DNA of 64,000 bases from a virus. The translations under genes and the position numbers were made by a program. Each line of letters opens with the position of its first letter. The stretch's first letter is position 1. The DNA lies in the IMG/VR virus record IMGVR_UViG_3300050343_000265, positions 19,954-83,953 of that record; one strand, 5' to 3'. Of the stretch, positions 9,035 to 17,796 are shown one piece after another. The notes below the pieces were generated by a model that was not told where the DNA came from, ran no database searches, and was given only the letters and a program-made list of their open reading frames with translations.

Positions 9035-9577
9035 ATGCCTAATGTTGGAGACACTAAAGCAAGATTTGGTCGTCAGTATATCTATTTAAATCCGGCCCCT
9101 AATGGTACAGGAACAATAGGTGAGTGGCGTTTGCGTATTGATGATAATGGACAACCACCTATCACACCAGGTGGTAGTACTGATTTGGGTTATCAAGCAG
9201 TTGTTGCAACTGGTCAGCCTACTATTGTTGCAGGCAACCTTGTTTACCTAGATTCAGCAGGAGAAGCAAAACTTGCAGATGCCTCAACTATCGCTGAATC
9301 TGTAGTTGTTGGTATGGCAACTACACAGGCAAGTGCTGGTGCTTTGGTTGAATTTACAAGGAATGAAATCAAGACAATCTTTAATGTATCAGCAGTTGTT
9401 GAAGGTGCACCTGCAGCATTGGTACCAGGATCTGTGTATTACTTAAGTACTGTTGCTGGAAAATGGACTACAACTCCAAATGCAACAACAGCTGGTTCAG
9501 TGATTAGATCCTGTGGCACAGCAGTTGATACAGACAAAATGTCCATTGAAATTCAAATTGTTACTTCTGCAATCTAA
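9035..9577 (+). CDS. Putative tail fibre/receptor module protein
   Basis: The 180-residue protein contains QAVVATGQPTIVAGNLVYLD and VPGSVYYLSTVAGKWTTTPN, a duplicated module found in capsid-decoration and fibre proteins of marine phages. The stop overlaps the next start (TAATG). It is probably part of the fibre complex, by context and composition only. Confidence 0.6.
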   Translation: MPNVGDTKARFGRQYIYLNPAPNGTGTIGEWRLRIDDNGQPPITPGGSTDLGYQAVVATGQPTIVAGNLVYLDSAGEAKLADASTIAESVVVGMATTQASAGALVEFTRNEIKTIFNVSAVVEGAPAALVPGSVYYLSTVAGKWTTTPNATTAGSVIRSCGTAVDTDKMSIEIQIVTSAI

Positions 9578-10026
9578 TGGCAAATCGTAAAATCACAGTC
9601 CTTAATCCAACAGGGTATCAAGAGCTATTTCAATCAGGTGACGTCCTGGTTTTAGATGGAAGTGTAGATCTTCAATCAAATGGCATTACAGGCATTCCTG
9701 ATCCAACAGCAAATTTAGATTGCTCTAACAAAAAGTACGTAGATGACACTAAAGCCTTGCTTGACAGTGACATCGCAACAATAAACACTAATATTACCAA
9801 CCTAACAAACAGTATTGGCAACGGTACTGTTAGCTTCAGTGCCTCACAGAACATGACTGTTTCTGGGAGTCTTACCACAAACCAAGCTGGTAATTCCACA
9901 ATTACATTGACAGGTCCTGATCTAACAAACTTATTGCCAAAACCATCTGCTGATGGTGTGTATGTCGTCAATAAAACAGGAGTCAATGTCACTTACGTAG
10001 AAGTGATTGACGGCGGTTCATATTGA
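9577..10026 (+). CDS. Putative short fibre protein
   Basis: The 149-residue protein includes the motif GIPDPTANLDCSNKKYVDDT, the common phage fibre signature (NKKYVD) that leads into a coiled-coil stalk (LLDSDIATINTNITNLTNSI). It is probably a trimeric fibre shaft segment or fibre adaptor. It is translationally coupled to the gene before it and followed by a hairpin. Confidence 0.65.
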   Translation: MANRKITVLNPTGYQELFQSGDVLVLDGSVDLQSNGITGIPDPTANLDCSNKKYVDDTKALLDSDIATINTNITNLTNSIGNGTVSFSASQNMTVSGSLTTNQAGNSTITLTGPDLTNLLPKPSADGVYVVNKTGVNVTYVEVIDGGSY

Positions 10027-10036
10027 TAGAATGAAT

Positions 10037-10056
10037 ACAACAGTTATTACTGTTGT
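10037..10056 (+). terminator. Perfect hairpin after fibre gene
   Basis: ACAACAGT/ACTGTTGT closes a TATT loop, followed by a weak T-rich stretch. It is a possible terminator or processing site between the fibre genes. Confidence 0.5.
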
Positions 10057-10076
10057 TATATTGCTTATTAGTCAAA

Positions 10077-12701
10077 ATGAAGCTACAATTAAAGCGCAGT
10101 AATGTTCTAGTTAGCGGTGGTGCAAAAGAACCAACAGCAGCACAACTAGATTACGGCGAATTAGCAATTAACTACAGTGCTGGAGATGCTGCTATCTTCC
10201 TGAAGGATAGTACAAATAATGTTATTCGAATCGCTGGCGTACATAATATTGCCGATGATGGTCTAACAAACGTTCCTACTACCACAAGTCCTCCAACATC
10301 TCCGACACCAGAAGCTGGAAACCTTTGGTATAACTCTGAAGATGGCCGTTTATATATTTACTACGTAGATGACAATAGCTCACAGTGGGTTGATGCAAGT
10401 CCAGATACTTGGCAAACAACAGTAATTCCAGATACAACTAATCCTGCTCATCAGGCAGGGACGTTAGACGATCGCTACGTCAATATCAATGGCGACACCC
10501 TTACAGGTGCTCTGCTGCTGGATAACGCTGCAACTTCTACAGCACCAGACCTTGCTTTTGATGGTGATACAAATACAGGCATTTACTCCCCTGGTGCTGA
10601 TCAATTATCAATCGCTACTGTTGGAGTACAGCGCGTCACAGTTGATGGATCGGGCAATGTTGGAATTGGGACATCGTCGCCAGCAAAATCCTTAGAGATT
10701 TTTAGAGACAGTTTCCCATGTTTGATGTTAAATGACGGTGGTCAATATAAATCTTATATGCAGCTAGGGGGTAACGATCTAGAGATTCGTGGTAGTTCTG
10801 GCTCAATGGAGTTTTATACAGGTTCAGCTGATGGTTTGTCATCAACCGAGCGGATGCGAATCGACAGCTCGGGCAATGTTGGGATTGGTACGCCGTCGCC
10901 TAGCTCTGCTCTTGACGTTTCTGGTGCTATTTCACTTAGTGCTGTAGCCATACCTTCTGCGGGAAAAGCAAGGATTTATTCACGAAACACTAATAACGCT
11001 CTTTATCTGCAGCCTGAAGGGGACCAAATTGCCTTTTTAGATGGATCTCAAAATACCATGGGGCTTTTTGAGCCAGATAAAATAAGATTTTTTACAAGCA
11101 ATACCGAGAAGCTGCGAATCGACAACTCGGGAAATGTTGCTATTGGTGCAGCAAGCTCTACATCAAGGCTACGTGTTATTGGCAACGAAATTCGGTTTAG
11201 CAATAGTTCCAATGCTTCGTACTACGGAACAATTACACACGATGCAGGTACTACAGGCGCGAACATTTACAACAACGTTGATGGTACAACTGCATCCCAT
11301 ATTTTGCAGCACAACGGCACCGAAACGATGCGACTCGACAGCTCGGGCAATGTCAATATAGGCGGAAAAGGCTTAACTACACATAGCAGCACTATAGATT
11401 CTTTACAGATTGGATATTCATTAAATCTATACGAAGATTCCTACTCAGGCGGTAATAGCAACTATGTAGTTCTTGCACACAACATTAACTACAACGCTGG
11501 CAATCTATATATGCGTAGCGAAGCTGCATCAAGAATAATGCAAAATGGAGGTATCATTACTTTTTCAAATGCACCAGCAGGGACAGCTGGTAGTGCTGTC
11601 GCATTGAATGAGCGGATGCGAATCTACGCCGATGGTGGCGTATCTTTAAAAAAATATCTTGAGTTTAGAGACGGAGGCGACACAACTTGGGCTGGTTACT
11701 TGGGAAGTTCAAATCATCTAATTTCTGGTACCGCTAATACTGATTTTACACTTAGAGCTGAAGCAAACTTACTCTTTGCTTCAGGTGGCAACAACGAGCG
11801 GATGCGAATCTCCAGCGTGGGCAGAGTACATATTGGTACCACAAGCGGTACCTCTAAACTAAATATTTATCCAGGAACTGGTGCTTCATCTAGGGGTTAT
11901 TGGCAACATTGTGGCCTTAGTATTGGCAACTCTACTCTTGTTGGTGACTATTCACAAATTGGTTTAGGGTATTTTAATTTAGGAAATTATGCTCCTAGTT
12001 ACATGGGGTTTCTTTCCACCAGTCAAGCAGCGTATGGGAAAGGAGCTCTTGTATTTGGAACACGCGATGTAACTACTGATGGCCAAGCAGACGAGCGGAT
12101 GCGAATCAACGCTAATGGCAGGGTTGATATTGGAGATGAATTAGGTACAGCTCATGCTGGTGAATTCCAAGTCATTAATACAAGTGGCGGTCAACAAGAC
12201 AATGACGCATTAGCATTCTTTGAAACTAATTCTCCAGACTGGATTATAATGACAAATTATAATGCTAGTGGTACTCATTACCACATGCGTTTTATGCAGC
12301 AAGGTGGTGTGAGAGGGTCAATATCTGGAAGCTCAGGTGCCGGCGTTACTTATACTGGCAGTTCTGACTATAGATTGAAGGAAAATATTGTTGAGATAAC
12401 TGGTCCTCAAGGCATTGATATATGTAAAAAGTTAAAGCCAAGTTATTTCAACTGGATTAATAATAGAATAGAAACAGGAGAGACCAACACAGTCGATGGT
12501 TTTATTGCTCATGAAGTTCAGGAGGCAGGTGTATTAGCGTCTGTTATTGGTGAGAAAGATGCAGTAAATGAAGATGGAAGTATTGCTGAACAAATGATGG
12601 ATTATGGAAAGATGACTCCTGTTCTTTCTGCTGCAATTAAAGGATTAATTGATAAAGTTGAAACTCTAGAAGCCAAAGTTGCAGCACTTGAAGCTGGTTG
12701 A
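10077..12701 (+). CDS. Long tail fibre with S74 intramolecular chaperone
   Basis: MKLQLKRSNVLVSGG is the natural cyanophage fibre start, 24 nt inside the longest frame. The 874-residue protein has an N-terminal virion-attachment module, an LWYNSEDGRLYIYY module, repeated MRIDSSGNVGIGT-type segments, and a C-terminal S74 peptidase/chaperone beginning SDYRLKENIVEI, with a terminal coiled coil (VETLEAKVAALEAG). In this family the chaperone trimerises the fibre and then cuts itself off before the Ser of the SDYRLK motif. The fibre recognises the host surface. Confidence 0.9.
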   Translation: MKLQLKRSNVLVSGGAKEPTAAQLDYGELAINYSAGDAAIFLKDSTNNVIRIAGVHNIADDGLTNVPTTTSPPTSPTPEAGNLWYNSEDGRLYIYYVDDNSSQWVDASPDTWQTTVIPDTTNPAHQAGTLDDRYVNINGDTLTGALLLDNAATSTAPDLAFDGDTNTGIYSPGADQLSIATVGVQRVTVDGSGNVGIGTSSPAKSLEIFRDSFPCLMLNDGGQYKSYMQLGGNDLEIRGSSGSMEFYTGSADGLSSTERMRIDSSGNVGIGTPSPSSALDVSGAISLSAVAIPSAGKARIYSRNTNNALYLQPEGDQIAFLDGSQNTMGLFEPDKIRFFTSNTEKLRIDNSGNVAIGAASSTSRLRVIGNEIRFSNSSNASYYGTITHDAGTTGANIYNNVDGTTASHILQHNGTETMRLDSSGNVNIGGKGLTTHSSTIDSLQIGYSLNLYEDSYSGGNSNYVVLAHNINYNAGNLYMRSEAASRIMQNGGIITFSNAPAGTAGSAVALNERMRIYADGGVSLKKYLEFRDGGDTTWAGYLGSSNHLISGTANTDFTLRAEANLLFASGGNNERMRISSVGRVHIGTTSGTSKLNIYPGTGASSRGYWQHCGLSIGNSTLVGDYSQIGLGYFNLGNYAPSYMGFLSTSQAAYGKGALVFGTRDVTTDGQADERMRINANGRVDIGDELGTAHAGEFQVINTSGGQQDNDALAFFETNSPDWIIMTNYNASGTHYHMRFMQQGGVRGSISGSSGAGVTYTGSSDYRLKENIVEITGPQGIDICKKLKPSYFNWINNRIETGETNTVDGFIAHEVQEAGVLASVIGEKDAVNEDGSIAEQMMDYGKMTPVLSAAIKGLIDKVETLEAKVAALEAG

Positions 12702-12707
12702 CAGTAA

Positions 12708-12728
12708 ACCGCCCCGTGGCAACGCGGT
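12708..12728 (+). terminator. Weak hairpin after long fibre
   Basis: ACCGC/GCGGT stem with an 11-base loop just after the stop codon, without a clear T run. It may end or process the fibre message. Confidence 0.35.
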
Positions 12729-12756
12729 GTATTAATATCTAATCATCGACAATTGT

Positions 12757-12764
12757 TAGAATAA
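12757..12764 (+). promoter_or_regulatory. Phage promoter motif TAGAATAA
   Basis: TTGTTAGAATAA begins 28 nt before the ATG at 12785, downstream of the fibre hairpin. Confidence 0.55.
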
Positions 12765-12784
12765 ATAATATCGACAACAATAAA

Positions 12785-13138
12785 ATGGCCGACACTTATA
12801 GCTGGAAAGTATCAACACTAGATCGCGAGATTTCTAACGGTACTGTATTTACAGTTCACTATACAGTTTCTGCTTCACGGACTAACCCTGGAGAAGGTGA
12901 GAACGATTACACAGCTGGTTCATATGGCACTGTAGGTGTTACTGCAGATCCTACTTCCAAGAGCTTTATTGCTTATGAAGATCTCACGGAAGACAATTGT
13001 ATCGATTGGGTCAAAGCAGATCTTGGTAGTGAATCAGTAGATGCTATTGAAGCTTCTATCTCAAGTGATTTAGATAATCAAGTGAATCCTATTGATGCAG
13101 CTGGTGTACCTTGGGCTACGGAAACTACTACTGATTAA
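12785..13138 (+). CDS. Hypothetical virion-region protein
   Basis: The 117-residue acidic protein (TYSWKVSTLDREISNGTVFTV) has a beta-rich first half and an acidic helical second half. It has its own promoter motif. A pattern of this kind is frequent in small proteins encoded near cyanophage fibres, but no function is known to me. Confidence 0.55.
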   Translation: MADTYSWKVSTLDREISNGTVFTVHYTVSASRTNPGEGENDYTAGSYGTVGVTADPTSKSFIAYEDLTEDNCIDWVKADLGSESVDAIEASISSDLDNQVNPIDAAGVPWATETTTD

Positions 13139-13162
13139 TCTCACAAAATAATAGTTAATAGC

Positions 13163-13170
13163 TAGAATAA
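13163..13170 (+). promoter_or_regulatory. Phage promoter motif TAGAATAA
   Basis: TAGCTAGAATAA begins 29 nt before the ATG at 13192. Confidence 0.55.
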
Positions 13171-13191
13171 AACCTGAGTCTAATACTTAAT

Positions 13192-13380
13192 ATGGCCTGT
13201 AAAAAATCAGAGTTGGTAGGAGCTATCAACTCGTTTGCGACTGCACGTGTAAGTGGTGATAATGCGCTACAGCAAATGTCAGCACAGTTGTTGCAAAATA
13301 CAATCGAGACACTTGAGTTTGAACCCGAAGAAGTTGCCGAAGACACTACTGAAGCAGAAGAAGAAGAAACTTCTAATTAG
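13192..13380 (+). CDS. Small acidic helical protein
   Basis: This 62-residue protein has a helical first half and a strongly acidic tail (EPEEVAEDTTEAEEEE). It is a single-gene unit with its own promoter motif. The family is unknown; the tail could interact with basic virion proteins, which is speculation. Confidence 0.5.
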   Translation: MACKKSELVGAINSFATARVSGDNALQQMSAQLLQNTIETLEFEPEEVAEDTTEAEEEETSN

Positions 13381-13387
13381 TAACCGT

Positions 13388-13395
13388 TAAAATAG
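13388..13395 (+). promoter_or_regulatory. Phage promoter motif TAAAATAG
   Basis: CCGTTAAAATAG begins 30 nt before the ATG at 13418. Confidence 0.55.
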
Positions 13396-13417
13396 GACTA
13401 TTACAAGTCTCTGAATA

Positions 13418-15907
13418 ATGGCTAAGTTAGATTTTCCTGATGCTTCTTACTCTCCTTGGGTTGCTCCAAACAATGTAATCTATACTTACATTGGAACATC
13501 ACCAAACGGGTATTGGGAAGCTAACACTGCCAATGCTGCGACAAACTTAACAGCTGTCTTTGTCGAACGCACAGGCAGTACAATGACTGGTCCGTTGATA
13601 TCTGGACTTTCTGGTGCTGGTTATGGATATCAATTAAACAATGGGAGTACAAACCTAGGAGGATTATATAGAGATACAGGATCCTCAAGACTAATACTAG
13701 GAGATGGTTCTACTACAAAGATTGATCTACAAGGATCATCAGGAGCCGCCGAATTTGCAGCAGGTTCTTTTGTTATTGAAAGCGATGGTGACATCTCTAC
13801 AAATATTAGAGGTCACGGCCATATAGAGCTTGACTCTAGTGGATCTTTTAGTAGCCCTAAGATAAAATTATTTTCTACTACAGGAGCCGCCACATTTGCT
13901 GGTGATATCACAAGCGAACTAAATGCCAATTACAAGTCCGTCATCGCAGCAAACGGTAGCATTGCTCTTTATGGTGCTGGAAATTTAGTAACTTACCTGA
14001 ATAACGATGGATCCGGCTCATTTGCGGCTGATGTAATTATTGGCGAAGGAGGTTATGCTGCTCAAGACAAAACCGGAATATATCTAGCCGCCAGTGCTGG
14101 TTTCGCTAATGTATATCATTCAGCAGCCGCTACAGCAGACTTCTTATCATTCACCAAATATGACCCAAATACTGCTCCTTATTTTAGTGTTAAGGCATCT
14201 ATTACAGACTCAGGAAATGCCACATTTGCGGGTGACGCAACCATTAACGGGCTGACTGTTGGCAAAGGTGCGGGTAATATTTCAACCAATACGACGGCTG
14301 GAGCTTATGCACTTAATAACAACACCTCTGGTAGTGGCAACACAGGTATTGGATCTTATGTTCTTTATAGCAATACTTCTGGGACTCTAAATACAGGATT
14401 AGGGTATCAAGCTCTTTATTCCAACACTACTGGTGTTGAAAACACAGCTATCGGAGTAAACACTCTAGTTTTTAACACTACTGGTCTTCAAAATACGGCT
14501 ACAGGGTATCGAACTTTATACAATAATACCACTGGTTCTTATAACACGGCATCAGGTAAAGATTCTCTTTTTTACAATACTACAGGTAGTAATAATACAG
14601 CTATTGGTTATCAGGCAAGTATATCTAACACTACAGGTGGTGGCAACACAAGTGTTGGACAAGATGCTTTATATAATAACTCTACTGGTAACTCAAACAC
14701 AGCTATGGGCTACCGAGCCCTTACTAGTAATACAACTGCTAATCAAAATACAGCAATTGGTTTTGAGTGTTTGAAAGCTAACACTACAGGCGGCAATAAT
14801 GTAGCGCTTGGGTTGCATTCATCATATGGAAATTCTACAGGTACCAATAACGTCAGCGTAGGCGTTAACGCTAGTAAAAACAATACAAGTGGTGGAGAAA
14901 ATACTGCAGTAGGTTATAAAGCAAGTGAAGGCAATAGTTCAGGTAACTACAACACATCCTTGGGAGCTACTGCCCTTATAAGTTCGACCTCTAGTTACAA
15001 TACGGTCGTCGGTTGGCGAGCTCTTTATGGTCAGACCACTGGTTCGATAAACACAGCCTTTGGTGCCGAGTGTATGTATAGCAATACAGGTGGTAATTAT
15101 AATAGTGCTTTTGGCTATGGAACCTTGAGACAGAGCACTACAGGGGATAGAAATGTAGCTCTAGGGTATCAGGCTTTGTACTCAAATACTGTTGGAGGAT
15201 ATTCCACAGCTGTGGGTATGTACGCTAACTATTACAACACCACTGGTAATGGTAATGACTCTTTCGGCTACACTGCTCTACATTACAACACTACTGGCCT
15301 TTACAATTCAGCAATCGGCTATCAAAGTTTGTATCACAATACTAGTGGCAGCCGCAACACGGCTTGTGGACTAAATACTCTATATTACAACACTACTGGC
15401 ATCCATAATGTTGGGTTAGGACACAATGGCCTCTATAACAACACTACTGGATCTGGGAATATTGGTATAGGTTTTACTACTAGTGCTGGGACATATTCCC
15501 CAGTCTTTAACCCATCAAGCCAGGACAATCGTCTGGTTTTAGGTCATAATTCAATCACAAATGCCTATGTTAGAGTCTCTTGGACTGTCACATCTGACGA
15601 GCGCGATAAGATGAACTTTGCTCCAGTGCCTTATGGTCTGGACTTTGTTAATCAACTCAAGCCAACTGCCTATCAGTTCAAGGTAGATCGTGACACTGAA
15701 ACACCCAATGGTGATGTACGTTATGGCTTCAAAGCGCAAGACATTCTTGCATTAGAAGGTGAGAATCCTGTCATCATTGACATTGAAGATCCAGATCACC
15801 TCAAGTATAAAGGTGAGCATCTCGTTCCTGTTCTAGTCAATGCAGTACAAGAACTAACTACAATGGTTAAAGAACTACAATCTGAACTTAAAACACTTAA
15901 AGGTTAA
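13418..15907 (+). CDS. Tail fibre with beta-roll repeats and S74 chaperone
   Basis: The 829-residue fibre has an N-terminal attachment module, a Ser/Gly-rich shaft, then about 25 tandem copies of a 17-residue repeat (NTTGxxNTAxGYxxLYx) from about 14.3 to 15.5 kb. These are typical of left-handed beta-roll heads in trimeric adhesins. The C-terminus (SDERDKMNFAPVPYGLDFVN) is an S74-type chaperone with a final coiled coil. It is probably a receptor-binding or alternative fibre. The repeats are similar at DNA level and can expand or contract. Confidence 0.88.
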   Translation: MAKLDFPDASYSPWVAPNNVIYTYIGTSPNGYWEANTANAATNLTAVFVERTGSTMTGPLISGLSGAGYGYQLNNGSTNLGGLYRDTGSSRLILGDGSTTKIDLQGSSGAAEFAAGSFVIESDGDISTNIRGHGHIELDSSGSFSSPKIKLFSTTGAATFAGDITSELNANYKSVIAANGSIALYGAGNLVTYLNNDGSGSFAADVIIGEGGYAAQDKTGIYLAASAGFANVYHSAAATADFLSFTKYDPNTAPYFSVKASITDSGNATFAGDATINGLTVGKGAGNISTNTTAGAYALNNNTSGSGNTGIGSYVLYSNTSGTLNTGLGYQALYSNTTGVENTAIGVNTLVFNTTGLQNTATGYRTLYNNTTGSYNTASGKDSLFYNTTGSNNTAIGYQASISNTTGGGNTSVGQDALYNNSTGNSNTAMGYRALTSNTTANQNTAIGFECLKANTTGGNNVALGLHSSYGNSTGTNNVSVGVNASKNNTSGGENTAVGYKASEGNSSGNYNTSLGATALISSTSSYNTVVGWRALYGQTTGSINTAFGAECMYSNTGGNYNSAFGYGTLRQSTTGDRNVALGYQALYSNTVGGYSTAVGMYANYYNTTGNGNDSFGYTALHYNTTGLYNSAIGYQSLYHNTSGSRNTACGLNTLYYNTTGIHNVGLGHNGLYNNTTGSGNIGIGFTTSAGTYSPVFNPSSQDNRLVLGHNSITNAYVRVSWTVTSDERDKMNFAPVPYGLDFVNQLKPTAYQFKVDRDTETPNGDVRYGFKAQDILALEGENPVIIDIEDPDHLKYKGEHLVPVLVNAVQELTTMVKELQSELKTLKG
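14290..15480 (+). repeat. In-gene tandem 51-bp repeats encoding beta-roll
   Basis: About two dozen degenerate 51-base units encode NTTGxxNTAxG-type repeats inside the fibre gene. Conservation is at the protein level with moderate DNA similarity, so these are structural repeats and not CRISPR. Confidence 0.8.
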
Positions 15908-15909
15908 TT

Positions 15910-16137
15910 ATGGATATTCTTACTATTACTCCTGAACAAATCGCAAACAACTACACTGCTGCTCTCGATAGCGTCACAGTAATCAATGAGCTAATGGCTC
16001 TAGATTCCCGCGATGACGCTCAGACATATACAGTTGCTCGTAATGTTGAGCACCTTGAGTTGATGGTTGCTAAGGACTACTGGACTACTGAAGACCTGAG
16101 TCCTTTTAATGATGCCATTACAGCTGGTAAGGCATGA
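15910..16137 (+). CDS. Small protein following fibre gene
   Basis: A 75-residue helical protein starting 2 nt after the fibre stop. It carries LTITPEQIANNYTAALDSVTVI and looks like a fibre-associated or fibre-assembly chaperone by position; family unknown. It is followed by a bidirectional terminator. Confidence 0.6.
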   Translation: MDILTITPEQIANNYTAALDSVTVINELMALDSRDDAQTYTVARNVEHLELMVAKDYWTTEDLSPFNDAITAGKA

Positions 16138-16143
16138 TCGTTA

Positions 16144-16165
16144 CCCCGTAGTAACGCGGGGTTTT
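16144..16165. terminator. Bidirectional terminator between fibre and endolysin genes
   Basis: A CCCCG/CGGGG stem followed by TTTTA on the plus strand separates convergent genes. Confidence 0.7.
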
Positions 16166-16167
16166 AC

Positions 16168-16875
16168 TTAAACCATATATTGCTTACAGATCTTGTACTT
16201 AGCAAGTCTGTCGTTATAACCATTCCAGCCACCATTGATACGGAGACAACAGGCATCAAAGCCTTCTGTCAGGCATATATTTAATAGATCATTCTCTTCT
16301 ATCCAGATGCGTGCTGATGTAAATGGGTAGGTGGTAGACACATAGTCAACACCATCCATAACCTTTGGATCATTAATACCTTCGGCTAGACGAGAGTAGT
16401 TGTATTTTCCAGTTAACTGGAGTACTCCTGCCCCTTTCCAAACCTCCCCCTCGTCTGGACCATGGCCTAAGTCAGTCCTACCACGTAAGTACATACCGTC
16501 TGATATCTCTTTCATATAAACAAAATTACAAGTCTCATGCATCATGTTTGCCATGAGCATCTGTGCTGCATCAATGTGCTCTATAAACCCTGTGTCACCA
16601 TACAAGCGATTGCAATCATTTATAAAGACTTTATCAAATGCAGATGATGGATAACCAGTTAACTGCTCCATCAGCAGAGGTGTCACCAGTTTTTTAAACT
16701 TCTTGACGTCAGCTGTTTTTCTATAAGTCTTTACCCAGTTCGCATCTTCATTGAGCTGATCACAGTTGCATTCCTGTAAGCCTTTATATAGCTCTTCTAC
16801 AGCTGCTTGTTGATGAGACTCCCCTCCGTAATACTTAAAGAAATTCTTGAACGATTCTATTGATAACGTACTCAT
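16168..16875 (-). CDS. GH19-type endolysin (chitinase/lysozyme fold)
   Basis: The 235-residue protein has an N-terminal helical section and a GH19-like catalytic core. MLMANMMHETCNFVY carries the first acid in HET, YLRGRTDLGH and GEVWKGAGVLQLTGKYNY follow, and the last segment ends with NGGWNGYNDRLAKY. The family cleaves peptidoglycan or chitin glycosidic bonds, so lysis of the host wall is the likely role. No signal peptide is seen, so a holin would be needed. It is transcribed opposite to the fibre genes from its own promoter (16898-16905). Confidence 0.75.
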   Translation of the reverse strand: MSTLSIESFKNFFKYYGGESHQQAAVEELYKGLQECNCDQLNEDANWVKTYRKTADVKKFKKLVTPLLMEQLTGYPSSAFDKVFINDCNRLYGDTGFIEHIDAAQMLMANMMHETCNFVYMKEISDGMYLRGRTDLGHGPDEGEVWKGAGVLQLTGKYNYSRLAEGINDPKVMDGVDYVSTTYPFTSARIWIEENDLLNICLTEGFDACCLRINGGWNGYNDRLAKYKICKQYMV

Positions 16876-16897
16876 AAGAACTTATATTCAATACTGT

Positions 16898-16905
16898 TAA
16901 TTCTA
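16898..16905 (-). promoter_or_regulatory. Phage promoter motif, minus strand
   Basis: TAGTTAGAATTA on the minus strand begins 30 nt before the endolysin ATG, back to back with the plus-strand motif at 16911. Confidence 0.6.
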
Positions 16906-16910
16906 ACTAG

Positions 16911-16918
16911 TAAAATAT
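16911..16918 (+). promoter_or_regulatory. Phage promoter motif TAAAATAT
   Basis: ACTAGTAAAATAT begins 30 nt before the ATG at 16941; with 16898-16905 it forms a divergent promoter pair. Confidence 0.6.
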
Positions 16919-16940
16919 AATTAGTCTCATTATTATATGT

Positions 16941-17219
16941 ATGACAATTAAAGAACGTGCAGCTTTTTGGGAGGCTATTGAAAGTGGCAATAGTCCTCTG
17001 TTATCTGTAATGCATACACTCGTTGAGAAGTGGGGATTACCTGCAATCATCATGTGTCTTGGTGATATCGGAAACGTATTATCAGAAGACGCGGAGACAG
17101 CTGCAGACCTTTCACCAAACCAGCGCGGTTTAATCCTTGGTGCATGTGCACAAGTATGCAATTTGAGTGATCAGATGCATGCAGAAATGGATCACCTTGC
17201 GGCTACTGAAAATGGATAA
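16941..17219 (+). CDS. Hypothetical helical protein
   Basis: This 92-residue protein has central hydrophobic residues (GLPAIIMCLGDIGNVL) and an acidic, Met-rich C-terminus. No clear transmembrane helix or catalytic site is visible. It overlaps the next small gene by 8 nt. Confidence 0.5.
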   Translation: MTIKERAAFWEAIESGNSPLLSVMHTLVEKWGLPAIIMCLGDIGNVLSEDAETAADLSPNQRGLILGACAQVCNLSDQMHAEMDHLAATENG

Positions 17220-17340
17220 GCAAGAAAAAGAGAACTGGAAAAAAATTAAAGAGGCTTTAGAAGAAGCCGATAAAACTGACTGCTACTTCTACAAAAGAGC
17301 AGTGGCCATCTGTGATGGTAAATCAGATCCCTTAAAATAA
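17212..17340 (+). CDS. Small charged protein (42 aa)
   Basis: ATG at 17212 opens a 42-residue frame, MDKQEKENWKKIKEALEEAD and onward, ending at TAA 17338-17340. It overlaps the previous gene by 8 nt, which supports coupled translation. It is Lys/Glu-rich and helical. Function unknown. Confidence 0.55.
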   Translation: MDKQEKENWKKIKEALEEADKTDCYFYKRAVAICDGKSDPLK

Positions 17341-17346
17341 ATTAGT

Positions 17347-17354
17347 TAAAATTA
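17347..17354 (+). promoter_or_regulatory. Phage promoter motif TAAAATTA
   Basis: TTAGTTAAAATTA begins 28 nt before the ATG at 17375. Confidence 0.55.
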
Positions 17355-17374
17355 ATATAGGTCGCATCTAATGT

Positions 17375-17641
17375 ATGTCTATACGAAAGGCTGGTGAAGT
17401 TTTTGCTGGTGAGGACAAACCTAAAAGGACACCAAATCATCCAACAAAATCACATGCTGTTGTGCATGCTGATAAGTTAATTCGTTTTGGTGAGAAAGGA
17501 GCAAAGACTGCTGGCGAACCAAAGGCTGGTGAAAGTGACAAGATGAAAAATAAACGTGCATCTTTCAAGGCACGTCACGGTAAAAATATTGCCAAAGGTA
17601 AAACCAGTGCTGCTTATTGGGCTGACAAGGTGAAATGGTGA
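17375..17641 (+). CDS. Small basic phage protein (KARHGKN family-like)
   Basis: The 88-residue very basic protein ends with RASFKARHGKNIAKGKTSAA and YWADKVKW, a pattern I recall from small conserved phage and algal-virus proteins. It starts the basic three-gene set 17375-18160. It is probably a DNA- or virion-associated protein, but no role is established. Confidence 0.6.
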   Translation: MSIRKAGEVFAGEDKPKRTPNHPTKSHAVVHADKLIRFGEKGAKTAGEPKAGESDKMKNKRASFKARHGKNIAKGKTSAAYWADKVKW

Positions 17642-17796
17642 TGGATAACGATTTTCCGACACGTATGGCAGGTCAAGCGCTACAGCCTTATGTCAACACA
17701 GGCGAAGGGTGCGCAAAAATGCCAGAAAAATATCCTGCCAAACCACGTGGTGGCATGAGTCACGGACCGGCATTATTAGGACAAAGAAATGGCTAA
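17641..17796 (+). CDS. Small hypothetical protein (51 aa)
   Basis: ATG at 17641 overlaps the previous stop (TGATG) and the stop at 17794 overlaps the next gene's start, giving tight coupling. The protein (MDNDFPTRMAGQALQPY and onward) is Gly/Pro-rich and probably flexible. Function unknown. Confidence 0.55.
   Translation: MDNDFPTRMAGQALQPYVNTGEGCAKMPEKYPAKPRGGMSHGPALLGQRNG

Noticed and set aside
10077-12701. Diversity-generating retroelement variable region
   Set aside because: No reverse transcriptase or template repeat was found in the window.
13418-15907. CRISPR-like repeats
   Set aside because: The repeats are coding 51-base units in a fibre gene with no spacers or cas genes.
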